Assembly (NCBI GenBank): GCA_004335835.1
Contig: RWJK01001335.1
Location: 1 to 64,000, forward strand
Direction of reading: 5' to 3'
DNA from: Scenedesmus sp. ARA3
Taxonomy: Eukaryota > Chlorophyta > Chlorophyceae > Sphaeropleales > Scenedesmaceae
DNA: 64,000 nt
Shown: positions 22,255 to 32,882 of the stretch, one piece after another
Position numbering within the stretch: position 1 is the first letter of the stretch
How the letters are laid out: every line of letters starts with the position of its first letter
The notes under the pieces: model-generated
Seen by the model: the letters and a program-made list of their open reading frames with translations, nothing else
What the model was told of the DNA's origin: nothing
The model's database searches: none
Program-made: the position numbers and the translations under genes

Positions 22255-24684
22255 ATCAACCAGGTGGCAAGGCAACCGGGCCGGATGGCAAGGTGTGCTA
22301 CTACTACAACGGTGATCCTCGCACCATCTACGAGCGCCTGGGGCATGCGGAGGTGGTGCAGGTGGCGCTGAGCCAGCAGCAGCAGGACGCACAGCAGGAG
22401 TTCCAGTGAGTGGCTTGTTATTCAGTTGTTATAACATGTTACTTATGTCTGTTAGTACATTTCTTGCTATCAGCGCCTGAGGCATGCTGAGGTGGTGCAG
22501 GTGGCGCTGAGCCAGCAGCAGCAGGACGCGCAGCAGGAGTTCCAGTGAGTGGATGTTATTGTTACACTTTGTGGTGTAACAGTCACTTAGTGTGGTGTAA
22601 CACGTTACAAATGGCTTCGGGATTGTATTGTTAGTGAGCGCTTTGGGCATGCCAAAGTTGCGCAGGTGGCGCTGAGCCAGCAGCAGCAGAGCACAGCGAT
22701 GAGGGTTTTGCAGAATGAGCAGACACCACATCACTGGTTTGCACAGCTGCGCCTCTGTTTGTACTGTCGACTCCTGCGCGCAGAGCGCAGGGCGTTTGCG
22801 GAGACCTACTTCAAGCAGTTTTAGCAGGCGCCCCGCGGCCGCGGCATGATGCGGCTCGACCCACAGGATGCACTGCGACAGGCACACAAACACCCTTCTC
22901 AATCTGATCCCTGCACATGTATTGCTCACAGCGTTACAGACTCAATGATCAACTGCCGGCTGTCTTTCTTCTGTCTTCGTCTACCTCCAGGGCGTTTGCG
23001 AGACCTACTTCAAGCACTTCCAGCAGGCACCCCGCGGCCGCGGCATGATGCGGCTCGACCCACAGGATGCCGTCTGACAGGCACACAAACACCTCACACC
23101 ATTCAACGCCTGCACACACAGCATGCACCACATGCCTGTTTGAATCCTCCATCTGTCCCCCTTCCCACCTGTTTCTTTCAGGGCTTTTGCGGAGACCTAC
23201 TTCAAGCAGTTCCAGCAGGCGCCCCGCGGCCGCGGCATGATGCGCCTGGACCCTCAGGATGCCGGCCCCGGGTACCGCAACGTAGTGGGGCTGCCAGGTG
23301 GAGTGTCCTCGCCTTACTACAAGCTGCTGCAGGCCGCAAATGTGAACGGCATGGAGCTAAGGGAGGGCAAGGGCAATGTGTATGAGCGGGGGCAGCCGGT
23401 GGAGGGCGATGAGATCAACGTGGTGTGGGTGGTGGACAGTGACGAGCTGCCCTTCTACAGGTGAATGACTGTCATATGTCAAAATGACATGTTATGTTGT
23501 CTTGTTTGCTGTTATGTGTTTGCTGGTATGTGTTGCATGTGGGGGCAGGCTGTGGAGGGCGATGAGATCAACGTGGTGTGAGTGGTGGACAGCGACGAGC
23601 TGCCCTTCTACAGGTTACGCTTGATGTTTGATAACAATGTAACTGTGTGACATGTTACGTTGGATTGTAAGGTGTTGCGTGGCGAATGCGGGGGCAGGCA
23701 GCGGAGCCCAATGAGATCAACGTAGTATGAGTGGTGAACAGCGACGGTGGGTGCATGTTATATAACACAAAATGTAACAATCTAACATGTTTAATTTGTC
23801 TGCTGTTGAGTGTTTGGAGGGTGACGAGATCAACGTGGTGTGGGTGGTGGGCAGGGACGAGCTGCCCTTCTACAGGTGGGTGGCTGTTACACTACAAGGT
23901 AACATGTTCTTCTTGCTGATAGGTGTTTGGTAAGTTTCGCATGATGCGGCTGGCCCCGGGTACCGCAACGTAGTGGGGCTGCCTGGTGGAGTGTCCTCGC
24001 CTTACTACAATCTGCTGCAGGGCGCAAACGTGAACGGCATGGAGCTAAGGGAGGGCAAGGGCAATGTGTATGAGCGGGGGCAGGCAGTGGAGGGCGACGA
24101 GATCAACATGGTGTGGGTGGTAGACAGCGACGAGCTGCCGTTTTACAGGTGGGTGGATGTTACATAACACAAAATATAACAATGTGACATGTTTGCTTTG
24201 CTTGCTGTTGAGTTATGTTGTTGTTAAAACAAGCCTGTGGAGAGTGACGAGATCAACGTGGTGTGGGTGGTGGACAGTGACGAGCTGCCTTGTTACAGGC
24301 GGGTGGATGTTATATAACAAGATGACATGTTTTGTTGTGTTGCTAGTTTTTGGGTGCTCAAGGCGGAGCAGCCTGTGGAGGGCGCTGAGGTCAACGTGGT
24401 GTCGGCCGCTGCTCTCAACACTGCTGCTGAGGTGTACCACCAGTTCCACAATGGGGTGGGCAAGGTCTCGAGTCACTTGCACATATGTCAGTCATCTTTG
24501 CTCTGACGGCTGCTGCTGCTGCTGCTGCTGCTTTATGCTCCACAATCACAGGGCTGAGGTGTACCACCAGTTCCACAACGGGCTGGGCAAGGCCTTCAGC
24601 CCCGCCTACACGCGCGACCTGAAGCAGGCGGTGCTGAGCACCGGCAAGATCGCGCCCACCGGCTGCCTGGAGGTGCCCTTTTAA
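20583..24684 (+). CDS. MSRA: Peptide methionine-S-sulfoxide reductase A
   Basis: Five exons join to 257 residues: 20583-20716, 21559-21644, 22264-22405, 23182-23460, 24552-24684. The enzyme reduces the S-epimer of methionine sulfoxide in proteins, using thioredoxin. Seen: active-site YFGNGCFWGRQKDFVDTE with nucleophilic Cys43, ALVGYAGG, KVCYYYNGDPRTIYERLGHA, AETYFKQFQ, DPQDAGPGYRNVVGLPGG, AEVYHQFHNGLGKAF and a C-terminal TGCLEVPF whose Cys252 may be the resolving cysteine. The N-terminus is hydrophobic and ends in AMA before TED, which looks like a lumenal or secretory targeting end. An upstream transit-peptide exon may therefore be missing. Frame stays open upstream of the chosen Met. TGTAA lies at 24905-24909. 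Introns are packed with partial copies of its own exons. Confidence 0.92.
21155..21605 (+). repeat. Tandem copies of MSRA exon 2 start
   Basis: The acceptor plus the coding start for GRQKDFVDTEL occurs four times: near 21166 (degraded), 21297, 21432 and the in-frame exon at 21559. Units carry a (CTG)n tract immediately before the acceptor and share the sequence around TAGCTGTGGTGCA and GTGGTTTCTGTGACTG. Spacing is about 125-135 bases. Confidence 0.9.
22110..22690 (+). repeat. Copies of MSRA exon 3 start and end
   Basis: The exon 3 start (ATGPxGKVCYxYNGD) is found at about 22121-22165 before the real exon at 22264; a long (CTG)n tract lies between. The exon 3 end (ERLGHAEVVQVALSQQQQ with its GTGAGT donor) recurs after the real donor (22405) at about 22472-22545 and, decayed, at about 22637-22690. 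So copies flank the exon on both sides. Confidence 0.9.
22783..23275 (+). repeat. Three copies of MSRA exon 4 start
   Basis: The acceptor and coding start (AFAETYFKQFQQAPRGRGMM) appear near 22788, 22990 and 23182, about 195 bases apart. The first has a TAG where the real exon has CAG, and the second lacks one base, so both would break the frame. Only the third continues to a functional donor. Confidence 0.9.
23395..24420 (+). repeat. Serial copies of MSRA exon 4 end, one nearly complete
   Basis: After the real donor at 23461, the donor-side segment (EGDEINVVWVVDSDELPFYR) recurs at about 23550-23614, 23700-23745, 23817-23877, 24090-24149 and 24240-24298, with a last fragment near 24376. The copy at 23955-24149 extends back through GYRNVVGLPGGVSSPYY, about 195 bases with roughly a dozen differences by eye. 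A 16-base deletion at its left edge removes the frame connection to the upstream half. Confidence 0.9.
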
Positions 24685-24850
24685 ACCCGGATTACAGTGG
24701 CTGCCTATTTTCCCGCGGGCCTGAAGCATGTTGTGCATTTTGTGCACAAAGCAGCAGCTGGCTGGGTTTTTGACCAGACGGAGCAGCTGTGGCTGGGTTT
24801 GAGATGCATGGCATGCGACACCGGTTGCCTGTAGGTGCCGTTCTAGCTGC
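24428..24850 (+). repeat. Copies of MSRA terminal exon start and end
   Basis: The start of the last exon (AEVYHQFHNGxGK) occurs at about 24428-24466 and again at the in-frame exon 24552. A decayed copy of the last codons and stop (ACCGGCTGCCTGGAGGTGCC versus ACCGGTTGCCTGTAGGTGCC) lies at about 24819-24846 in the 3' flank. Confidence 0.75.
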
Positions 24851-25297
24851 TGTGGAGACTAGGGCTTGGTTGACGCAGCTGCAGGACAAGTTTATTATGT
24901 GTCGTGTAACTGGACGAGTTCGTACGGCTGCTGCCTTCATCATGTGTTAGCTCACGGGGACTCCCACGGCGTGTTTGGCATTGGAGCAGACGTGTCTGGT
25001 CAGCATGAATAACATGCGGCAGGTTTAGGCGCCGACGGGGCTGCCCTTGCTGCCAGACGACCCAGTGTAAGCTGCAGTTGTCTTGAAAAGTGCGGATATA
25101 TCTGTCTGGTGGCTACTAGTCGGTGTGCATATTGCCCAGAAACACACTGCACAAGACGTCATACTGGGCCCCACTGGGCAGGGCCTGAAACGTATGTGTG
25201 CTGATTTAGACCGCGATGCTTCCAGAATTCCTCAAAACACCACCCACTAGCTTTGGCAGAGCCCAGCACACCACACAAACCTGTGTAACCACCGGCA
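24685..25297. other. Convergent 3' flanks of MSRA and BRWD-like gene
   Basis: No independent gene seen. MSRA (plus) and the BRWD-like gene (minus) end facing each other about 610 bases apart. TGTAA at 24905-24909 is a candidate MSRA poly(A) signal. TTACA at 24693-24697 reads TGTAA on the minus strand and could serve the opposite gene, which would make the transcripts overlap. Confidence 0.5.
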
Positions 25298-25676
25298 TCA
25301 CTCGTCCTCAGATGACGCCTCAGGAGTGACGTAATCCTCCCTGTACGACCGCCGCTGCTGCCTGCCACTTCTACGCGCTGCCCTCACCGGCCGACTGCCT
25401 GCTGCCCTGCCGCCATTTGCAGCAGCAGCAGCAGCAGCAGCAGGTTCCGGCCCCTCATCTTCTTCCTCATAGTCCTCGCTTTCAAAGCTTGCAGCAATGA
25501 AAGCCACGCGGGCACGCTCAGCGGCCGGGCGCCTACTGCGCTGCTGCTGCTGCTGCTGAGGTGCTGAGTCAGCATTGCGTGCAGCCGCCCTGCCGGATGC
25601 TGACCTGTCAGATCGCCTGCTGCTGAGCCTGCTTGGCCGCATTGGGGCTGTTGAGGGGTGGTGCTGTTGTTGTGCA

Positions 25677-25720
<44 letters not shown>

Positions 25721-25814
25721 CTGCGCCTGCCATTGCTGTACCTCAGGCTGCTGCATGTACTGCTGCTGCTGCTGGTAGGTCATGGCTGCAGTTGACCAGT
25801 CAAAGCTGCCACCA

Positions 25815-25865
<51 letters not shown>

Positions 25866-26209
25866 TCCATGCCCAAACCAGTCATGCCCAACCCACCACC
25901 ACCAGCTGCTGCTGCTGCTGCTGCTGCTGGGTCCATGCCCAGCCCAGTCATTCCAGCACTAGCATCCCAGGCACCAACTGGCATAGCTGCTGCTGCTGCA
26001 GCAGGATCCATGCCAGCTACAGCAGCAGCAGCAGCAGCACTGTCTAGCGGCCACCAGCCCTGACCTACTGCAGCCGCCGCCGCTGCTGCTGCATCTGTTG
26101 CTGGCTCTGCGTTCTGCTGCATGTGCCGCCTGCTGCTGCGCCCCTGCCTGCTCCTGCCCGTGCCATCTGCTGCTGCGGCGGCCACTCCATACCCTGCAGC
26201 ATCCTCACC

Positions 26210-26242
<33 letters not shown>

Positions 26243-28791
26243 GGAGATTGCTGCTGCCAGCTGCTGGGCCTTCTCAGCGAGGTCTGTGTCGGCTCCGTTG
26301 AAGGCTGCTGCATTGGCGGCGATGAGCTGCGCGTCGTGCAGCAGTGCCTGCATGCTGCGGTAGTAGCCAGCCTCCAGCCGCGCCTGCGGTTGGAAGGGAA
26401 TGATTATGCGAGCGATGACTGAATCAGTGAATGAAGTAACAGTGAGCCAGCTCAGCACAAGCATACACGGCAGGGGAGGTGGTGTGGGGTGACGTGCAGT
26501 GCAGCAGCGCCTGCATGCTGCGGTGGTAACCAGCTTCATAACGAGCCTGCAGTTGGAGGGGAAAAGGGGTGATGGCAGCGGTGCTTCGAGCTTTTGGTGT
26601 CGACTAAGCAGCAAAGGTGTCGTGCAGCAGCGCCTGCATGCTGCGGTAGTAGCCAGAGTCAAGGCGCGCCTGCAGTTGGAAGGGGTACAAGATGACAGTG
26701 GCGCATAAGACGATGTTAGTGAGACAGTCCAGTCCCAGTAGCAGCGGTATACCCTGCGCTGCACGATCAATGCTTATCATGCTGCATAAACTATTGGTGC
26801 AACTGGTGCTGGCAACCGCACCTGAATGTTGTCAAGGCCCAGCGGCAGTGGAATGACCCTGTTGTAGGCGCGCCTGCCCTGGGCGCTCTCGTAGACAGCC
26901 CGCGGGTTGGGCGCAGTCACAAACAGCCGGTAGCGGCTGCGGCCAGCCGCCAGGCGCTCCAGCACATGTAGCATGCGTGCCACCTGCAGCGTTGTAACAT
27001 GTTAGGTGACATGTTAGGTGACATGTCATGACATATGTGACAATTGGGCGGCGATGCGCGGGGCGAGTGCGGTCACAAACAGCCGGTAGTGGCTGCGGCC
27101 AGCCGCCAGGCGCTCCAGCGCATGCAGCATGCGCGCCACCTGCAGCGTTGTAACATGTCACGTGATATGTTACATGAAGTATACGACAGTTTGGCGATGA
27201 GGTTCCTGCTAGCTGTTGTGGCAGCTGGGCCACCAGGACTGCTCAGACAATTTATTCTAAGCACTCACTGATTAAAGCTGCCCGGCCAATCATTCGCTGG
27301 CAGAGTGCACGGCAGCTGGCTCAGCCTGCAGCTTGGACTTCCACCATGCCTCTCACCTGCTCTCCCGTCAGCTGCGTAGCATGCTCCGCAGCCAATCAAA
27401 TAAAGCAACTCATTTGCCAAGTGCACCAAGTTCGAATGCACAATAGTTACAGCAGCCTGCTCACCTGCTCTCCCGTCAGCTGCGTGGCATGCTCCGCAGC
27501 CAGCACCGCCTCGCTGCTCGTCCCAGCAGCATACAGCTCCCAGGGACTCAGCCATGAGTCATCCTCACCAGCAGCAGCAGCAGCAGCACTCCCTCCAGCC
27601 GCCGCCGGGGCTGCTGCTGCTGCTGCAACTCCCTGCTGCCGCTGCTGCTGCTGCTTGACCACCCGATCACCTTCACCATCCGAAACACCATCAGCATCAG
27701 CATCAGGATCGTCCTCAGCATCCTCATCGTCCCACTGCACTTTGTAACGCTCCCACAGCCCACCGCAGCCGTACGGGTCAGCCGCCACCTCGCCATGCGG
27801 CCGGCTGATGCGCGCGTCTGCGGTGATGCTGCCGGTGTACCACTCCCCTCCGGCGGCGTGGTCGGGGTCCAGCTGGAATGTCTGCAGCAGCAGCAGCAGC
27901 AGCAGCGGCAGCAGCAGTGATCAGGATTCGAAAAAGTGAATGCCCATGTCAGCGGTGATGCTGCCAGTGTACCGCTCCCCTCCTGCAGCGTGATCAAGGT
28001 CCAGCTGGATCGTCTGCGACGGCAGCAGCAGCAGCAATCCATATGGTGACTGGAGATGCTGCCGGTCTACCACTCCCGCCCACAGTGTGCTCATCACATG
28101 CAAAACCTCTCGTCCCATGCACTGAAAAAAAAACAGCGCACCTGCACACGGTCGCCAACCCCCCAGGTGGTTACCACTGCAGGCAGACGACATCAGCGCT
28201 CTTCACAGCACCTGCCTGTATCCTGTCGCCAGGCTGCCAGGTTGCGGCCAGTGCAGCCTCAACTCAAATGCCCAGGATGACTGGCGCGATACTTGAACCA
28301 CACAGTGAAACAACATTTATCACTGCCTGACCACTTAATCTGCAACACAAGTCAGACAACAGTGTTGCATTTCGAGCACGAAACACCACGGCCTGCCACT
28401 GGGATGGGCAAAGGTCATCCGAGCTCCCACCTGCACCCGGTTGCCAACCCCCCAGGTGGTTGCCAGCGAGCGCTCAAAGCGGCTGCCCAGGATGACAGCG
28501 TGCAACTCGAAACACACAGCAGGAAGATGACATCGCTGTTCTTTGTAGCACTTACCTGCACCCTGTCGCCAGCCCGGCAGGTGGTTGCCAAAGAGCGCTT
28601 AAAGCGGCTGCCCAGGATGACTGCGCGATGCTACCACAGCAAGCAGACAGCGCCACTGCTCTTCACAGCACCTACCTGTACCCTGTCGCCAGGCTGCCAG
28701 GTGGTGCGCAAGGAGGCCTCAAAGCGGCTGCCCAGAATGACAAACTCGGCATGGCCAGCAGAGGGGGGCGGCAGCACCACCTGGAAGTACA

Positions 28792-28847
<56 letters not shown>

Positions 28848-29836
28848 AAGGGCTGCGGTGGTTGTTGCAGTTCAAGAGCCTGCTGCTGCTCTTGCAGAGG
28901 GGCCAGCTGCTGCTGCTGCTGCTGCTGCTGAATCGAGGCATCTGCTGCAGCATTTGCCATGCCTGGCACTGTTGTTGATGGTCGTTCTGCTGCTGCTGCT
29001 GCTGCTTCAGACGCAGCTGGTGCAGGATCACCAGCTGATGCAGTTGGCTGTGCCTGCACACCATCTGCAGCAGCTGGCTGCGCAACAGCTGCAGCTGCAT
29101 TACTGCTGCTGGTGCCCGCAGCAGCGGCAGCAGTGGTGGAGGCAGCTGCTGCAGCAAAGCCTGCTGCTGCTGGTGCTGATAGCTGCAGCGTCAGCACTGC
29201 CACTGTCTGGTCATCTGCAAGCAACATACAGCAGCAGTAAGCAACAGGATACACGCGTTCTGCTGTGCGCACCCCTGCTGTTGCTTTCTTGTGGCAGCAA
29301 CACTCAACAAAAGCAACATTCAAGCAGACCAGATAGTTGGCAGGAACTGCTACAAACAAAACCTTCCTGCCAGCCAGCGCACCTTCTATTCTGAACTCCA
29401 AGCCCACAACTGTGCATGGCTCAGCAGGTCGCAGCTGGTACGCCACGTCAGCAGCAGCAGCAGCAGCAACTGCATTCTGCTGCTGCTGCTGCCGCTGCTG
29501 CTGCTGCTGCTCTTCCAGCGCCTGCTGCTGCCGCTGCTGCTGAGGAGTAGGCTCTGCAGGCGCTGCCACTGCACCAGCTGCCGCTGCATCAGCAACGTGG
29601 CTCTGCTGCTGTAGCAGTGGCTGCTGCTGCTGCTGCTGCTGATGTAGCTCTGCTACCTGCTGCTGCAGCTGCTGAAGCCCAGAATAATGCTGCTGCCGCT
29701 GCTGCTGCTGCTGCTCCCAGCCTGCAGTGTAGGCTCCATTCACAGCAACTGCCTGCTGCCAGTCCTGCTGGCCCTGCTGCTGCTGCTGCCACTGCCACGC
29801 CTGCTGCTGCCACTGCCACTGCTGCAGCAGCTGTTC

Positions 29837-29879
<43 letters not shown>

Positions 29880-32769
29880 CTCTGTCCAAACAGCTGCTGC
29901 TGCAACTGCTGCTGCAGCTGCAGCAGCGCCGGCCCTCCCTTCTTCAGCACCTCCCAGGGTCTCTGAGTCAGCGCGTCACTTCTGGCATCTAGATATTTCT
30001 GGTGCCCCTCCCACAGATAGATTAAAAAATCTCCCAGCTGTGGCACATAGGTGTTAGGGTTGTGCTGCGAGCCAGTCAGCCAGGAGTAGCAGCGCAGCTG
30101 CCGCCCTGCACGACATGACCCTGACCCTGCTGCTGCTGCTGCTGCTGCAGGATCTCCTGCTGTGTCACCTTCAACAGGCACCGCTGCACTGCCACGGCGT
30201 TTTTTAGGTGTGTGCTGGCTGTTCTGCTGAGACGCGTCACTGGCGCTGCCTGCTGCTGCTGCTGCTGCTGCTCGTGCTGCTGCCACTTGGCCCAGCGTCA
30301 CCTGCTGCTGCTCTGGGTGTTCAGAAGTGTGACCGCCCACTGCGTCTGCAGCACGCTGCCTCACACTTCTGCGATGCTGGCGCCTGCTCCTGTCCGTTGC
30401 CGCTGCCTCGCCAGCAGCAGCAGCAGCAGCAGCAGTGTCGTCATCACCCTGCTGCTGCTGCTGCTGCTGCTCATCTTCACTTTCATCTTCACTGCCGAAT
30501 TCGTACTCCTCGCTGTCCCGCCGCCGCTTGCGCACAGGGCGGCTACTGACGCGCCTCGGCTGCCGGCTGCGATCCGCAGAGCGCCTGCACAGCAGCATGC
30601 CGGCAGCACGCATACAAAGCAGTGTGTGTCACTGTGTGTGTCATAGAGTACGGCAGTAGTGTTTGTCCCTTGCTGAGCATCCTCTAAAGCCTGTTGCGCT
30701 TGGAGAGCGGCACCCATGCATGCAGCACAGACACAAACAAGGCAGTCGCTTGCCAGCATCATCAGGCATGTAGCAGCATGTTGTGCCTGCAGAGCAGCAC
30801 ACATGGCAACGCAGGCACAACACAGACACATTGTGCTGTGACAGCATTGGGCTGGTGTCACTCGTGCCACTTGCGTCACTTGTATCAATCATCAGCCAAG
30901 TGTCCAGCTCTTCCTCCCTTCCCCCGTGCACACCAGATCCATGGCAAACACGTCTGAGCGTATCCCTGTTCTACTCACTCCGCTCTCCTCAGCCGCGCCT
31001 GCCAGCCCTCCTCTTCCTCCTCACTGCCGCTGCCACCACCACCACCTCTTCTTCTGCTGCGCCGCAACCGCCCACCCTGCTGCTGCTGCCGCTGCCGCTG
31101 CCGCTCACTCTGCCGCTGCCGCTGCGGCGTGTGCCGCCGCCGCTTCTGCCCCTGACTGTCCTCGCTGTCATATTCATAGTCAAGTTCATCGTCAAGTTCA
31201 TCGTCAGGTTCACTGCCACTTTCCCAATCACTGTCCAGGTCAGCAGCGTCACCGCCAAGTTCATGGTCAAGTTCTTCGTCACTTTCAAGGAATGCAAACT
31301 CTTCGGCAGCTGCCGCTGCTGCAGCCGCTGCTGCTCCTGCAGCAGCAGCACGCGGACTTCCCCGTGCTGCAACACCACCACCAGCACCACCACCACCAGC
31401 AGCAGCAGCAGCGCGAGGGGCAACGGAAGGAGACGTGAGCATGCCTTGTAGCAGGTCCATGTGTCGGCGCGGCTGCCGCTGCTGCTCGCGCGCTGCTGCT
31501 GCTGCTGCCAGCTGCTGCAGGTGCTGCTCCTCCTCCTGCAGTGTCATGCCCCGGGCAAGTGCTGCTAGTAGGCTCATGTGCTCCTGCAGGGCTTGCCGCT
31601 CCGCATTGTCCTGCAAGTGAGAGAAAGAGCGAGCAGCGGGAAGTGTGAGAATGTAACACATCACGTGCATGTGCTCCTGCAGGGCTTGGCGCTCCGCATT
31701 GTCCTGCAAGTGCGAGAAAGAGTGAGCAGCGTGAAGTATGAGAAAGCAACACATCACATACATGTGCTCCTGCAGGGCTGCATTCTCCCGCAAGTGTGAG
31801 GCGGTGGGAAGTGTGGTGAAGTGACAAATAACACACACATGTGCTCCTGCAGGGCGTGGCGCTCCGCATTGTCCTGCAAGTGTGAGGCAGCAGGAAGTGT
31901 GAGAAAGTAATAACACGTCACACACATGTGCTCCTGCAGGGCTTGGTGCTCCGCATTGTCCTGCAAGTGCAAGTGTGAGGCAGCATGAGTGTGGCATAGT
32001 GACGCATCACACACATGTGCATGTCAACAAGGATGTGTAATCATGGGCTTTGCTCCTTTTGCTGACGCATGTCAAGTCTGCACACCTCCACAGCATTAGA
32101 TATCATCGCTGACAACATATGTGCCGCCTAAAAAACACTCCCATGTGGTCTCCTCTGATGGCGCGCTGGTGCAGCATGCTGCCACCTAAGTGCCAGAACA
32201 TTCTCAACAATTTTGTAGCTATTTGTAGCACATCTCACACTGTAACGAAGCAGTCACACTGCAAATCGCCTGAACACTCACCCGTGTGGTCTCCTCTGAC
32301 GACACGCTGGTGCGGCGTGCCGCCAGTGCCGCCCGCACTTCACATGTCACCTGATGTAACACACATTTTCCCTTTCTTTTGTGTCGATTGTGCAACATAC
32401 CACACAATCTAGGGTAGCAATTGGGCAGACATATTGTCTCAACACCCACCCGTGTGGTCTCCTCTGAAGGCACACTAGTGCGGCGTGCTGCCAGCGCCGC
32501 CCACACTTCACATGTGACACAATTATGTAACAATTATGTAACATTTCGTAGCAAGTTAACAAGTCTGCCTGAATTCGCACCCGTGTGGTCTCCTCTGATG
32601 GCACGCTGGTGCGGCGTGCTGCCAGTGCCGCCCGCACTTCCAGCGCCTTCCACACAGCAGCAGTCACTGTGGGCGGCCACTGCTCGAGAGATGGAGGCAG
32701 CACCAGGCTGCTGCCACGCAGGCACATGCCGCCGCCACCTGCAGCAGCAGCAGCAGCAGCAGCAGCAGC
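25298..32769 (-). CDS. BRWD/PHIP-like crypto-Tudor bromodomain protein, 5' partial
   Basis: Seven exons are readable: about 32738-32581, 31610-30979, 30584-29383, 29214-28676, 27881-27465, 26983-26822, 26383-25298, giving roughly 1400 residues; the 5' end runs into a gap. In order: acidic/basic stretches; YVPQLGDFLIYLWEGHQKYL; YQLRPAEPCTVVGLEFRIE; FVILGSRFEASLRTTWQPGD; GGEWYTGSITAD; LWERYKVQWDDEDA; LSPWELYAAG; then a bromodomain (FVTAPNPRAVYESAQGRRAY, LGLDNIQARLEAGYYRSMQA, AANAAAFNGADTDL with the acetyl-lysine Asn). This order matches BRWD/PHIP proteins, where the Tudor-like part binds methylated H3K4. The N-terminal WD40 repeats of that family are absent from the window and presumably lie in or beyond the gap. 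The tail has poly-Ala, poly-Gln, GMDP(A)n repeats and a basic end. Confidence 0.85.
26383..26690 (-). repeat. Three copies of bromodomain exon start
   Basis: The start of the last exon (ARLEAGYYRSMQALLHD with its acceptor) is intact at 26383 and recurs at about 26505-26550 and 26625-26675, about 120-140 bases apart. Only the copy at 26383 continues into the C-terminal exon. Confidence 0.9.
26925..27500 (-). repeat. Copies of two BRWD-like exon boundaries
   Basis: The start of the exon beginning at 26983 (VARMLHVLERLAAGRSRYRL) recurs at about 27060-27143 with an intact acceptor. The end of the preceding exon (AEHATQLTGEQ plus donor, 27465) recurs at about 27353-27392. Both sides of this intron therefore carry a second boundary. 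Confidence 0.9.
27790..28765 (-). repeat. Serial copies around the Tudor-like exon junction
   Basis: The exon start QLDPDHAAGGEWYTGSITAD (27881) recurs at about 27938-28015. The preceding exon end (SRFEASLRTTWQPGDRVQ plus donor, 28676) recurs at about 28555-28620 and 28430-28500, with shorter decayed versions near 28140-28170 and 28205-28275. The unit is about 130-145 bases. Confidence 0.85.
31575..31985 (-). repeat. Five copies of the DNAERQALQEHM exon start
   Basis: Acceptor plus the coding start DNAERQALQEHM is intact at 31610. It recurs at about 31676-31712, 31760-31795 (shortened), 31845-31880 and 31930-31965, each preceded by TGCAG on the coding strand. The spacing is 85-100 bases. The copies encode DNAERxALQEHM or DNAEHQALQEHM. 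Confidence 0.9.
32130..32660 (-). repeat. Four copies of the ARRTSVPSEETTR exon end
   Basis: The donor end of the exon at 32581 (VRAALAARRTSVPSEETTR plus GT) recurs at about 32448-32512, 32278-32343 and 32135-32190. Spacing is about 130-170 bases. Some copies keep a GT after CGG. Confidence 0.9.
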
Positions 32770-32819
32770 NNNNNNNNNNNNNNNNNNNNNNNNNNNNNNN
32801 NNNNNNNNNNNNNNNNNNN
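32770..32819. other. Assembly gap of 50 N
   Basis: Fifty N, preceded by (CAG)n and followed at once by the 63-base repeat. The gap truncates the BRWD-like gene. The true missing length is unknown because 50 may be a placeholder. Confidence 0.99.
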
Positions 32820-32882
32820 AAGTTCGCAAGAGCCTGCGAAGGGTATGCGAAGGGTATGCGAAGCCCCCTGTTGGCAGAGTGC
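32820..32882. repeat. Hairpin-forming dispersed repeat, copy B
   Basis: Identical to 587-649. It begins on the first base after the gap, so its left arm may be hidden in the unresolved sequence. Confidence 0.85.

Noticed and set aside
21155..24850. Considered a cluster of several MSRA paralogues or a broken pseudogene
   Set aside because: One copy of each exon joins in correct phase to a full-length protein with catalytic Cys and C-terminal Cys; the other copies are partial and local.
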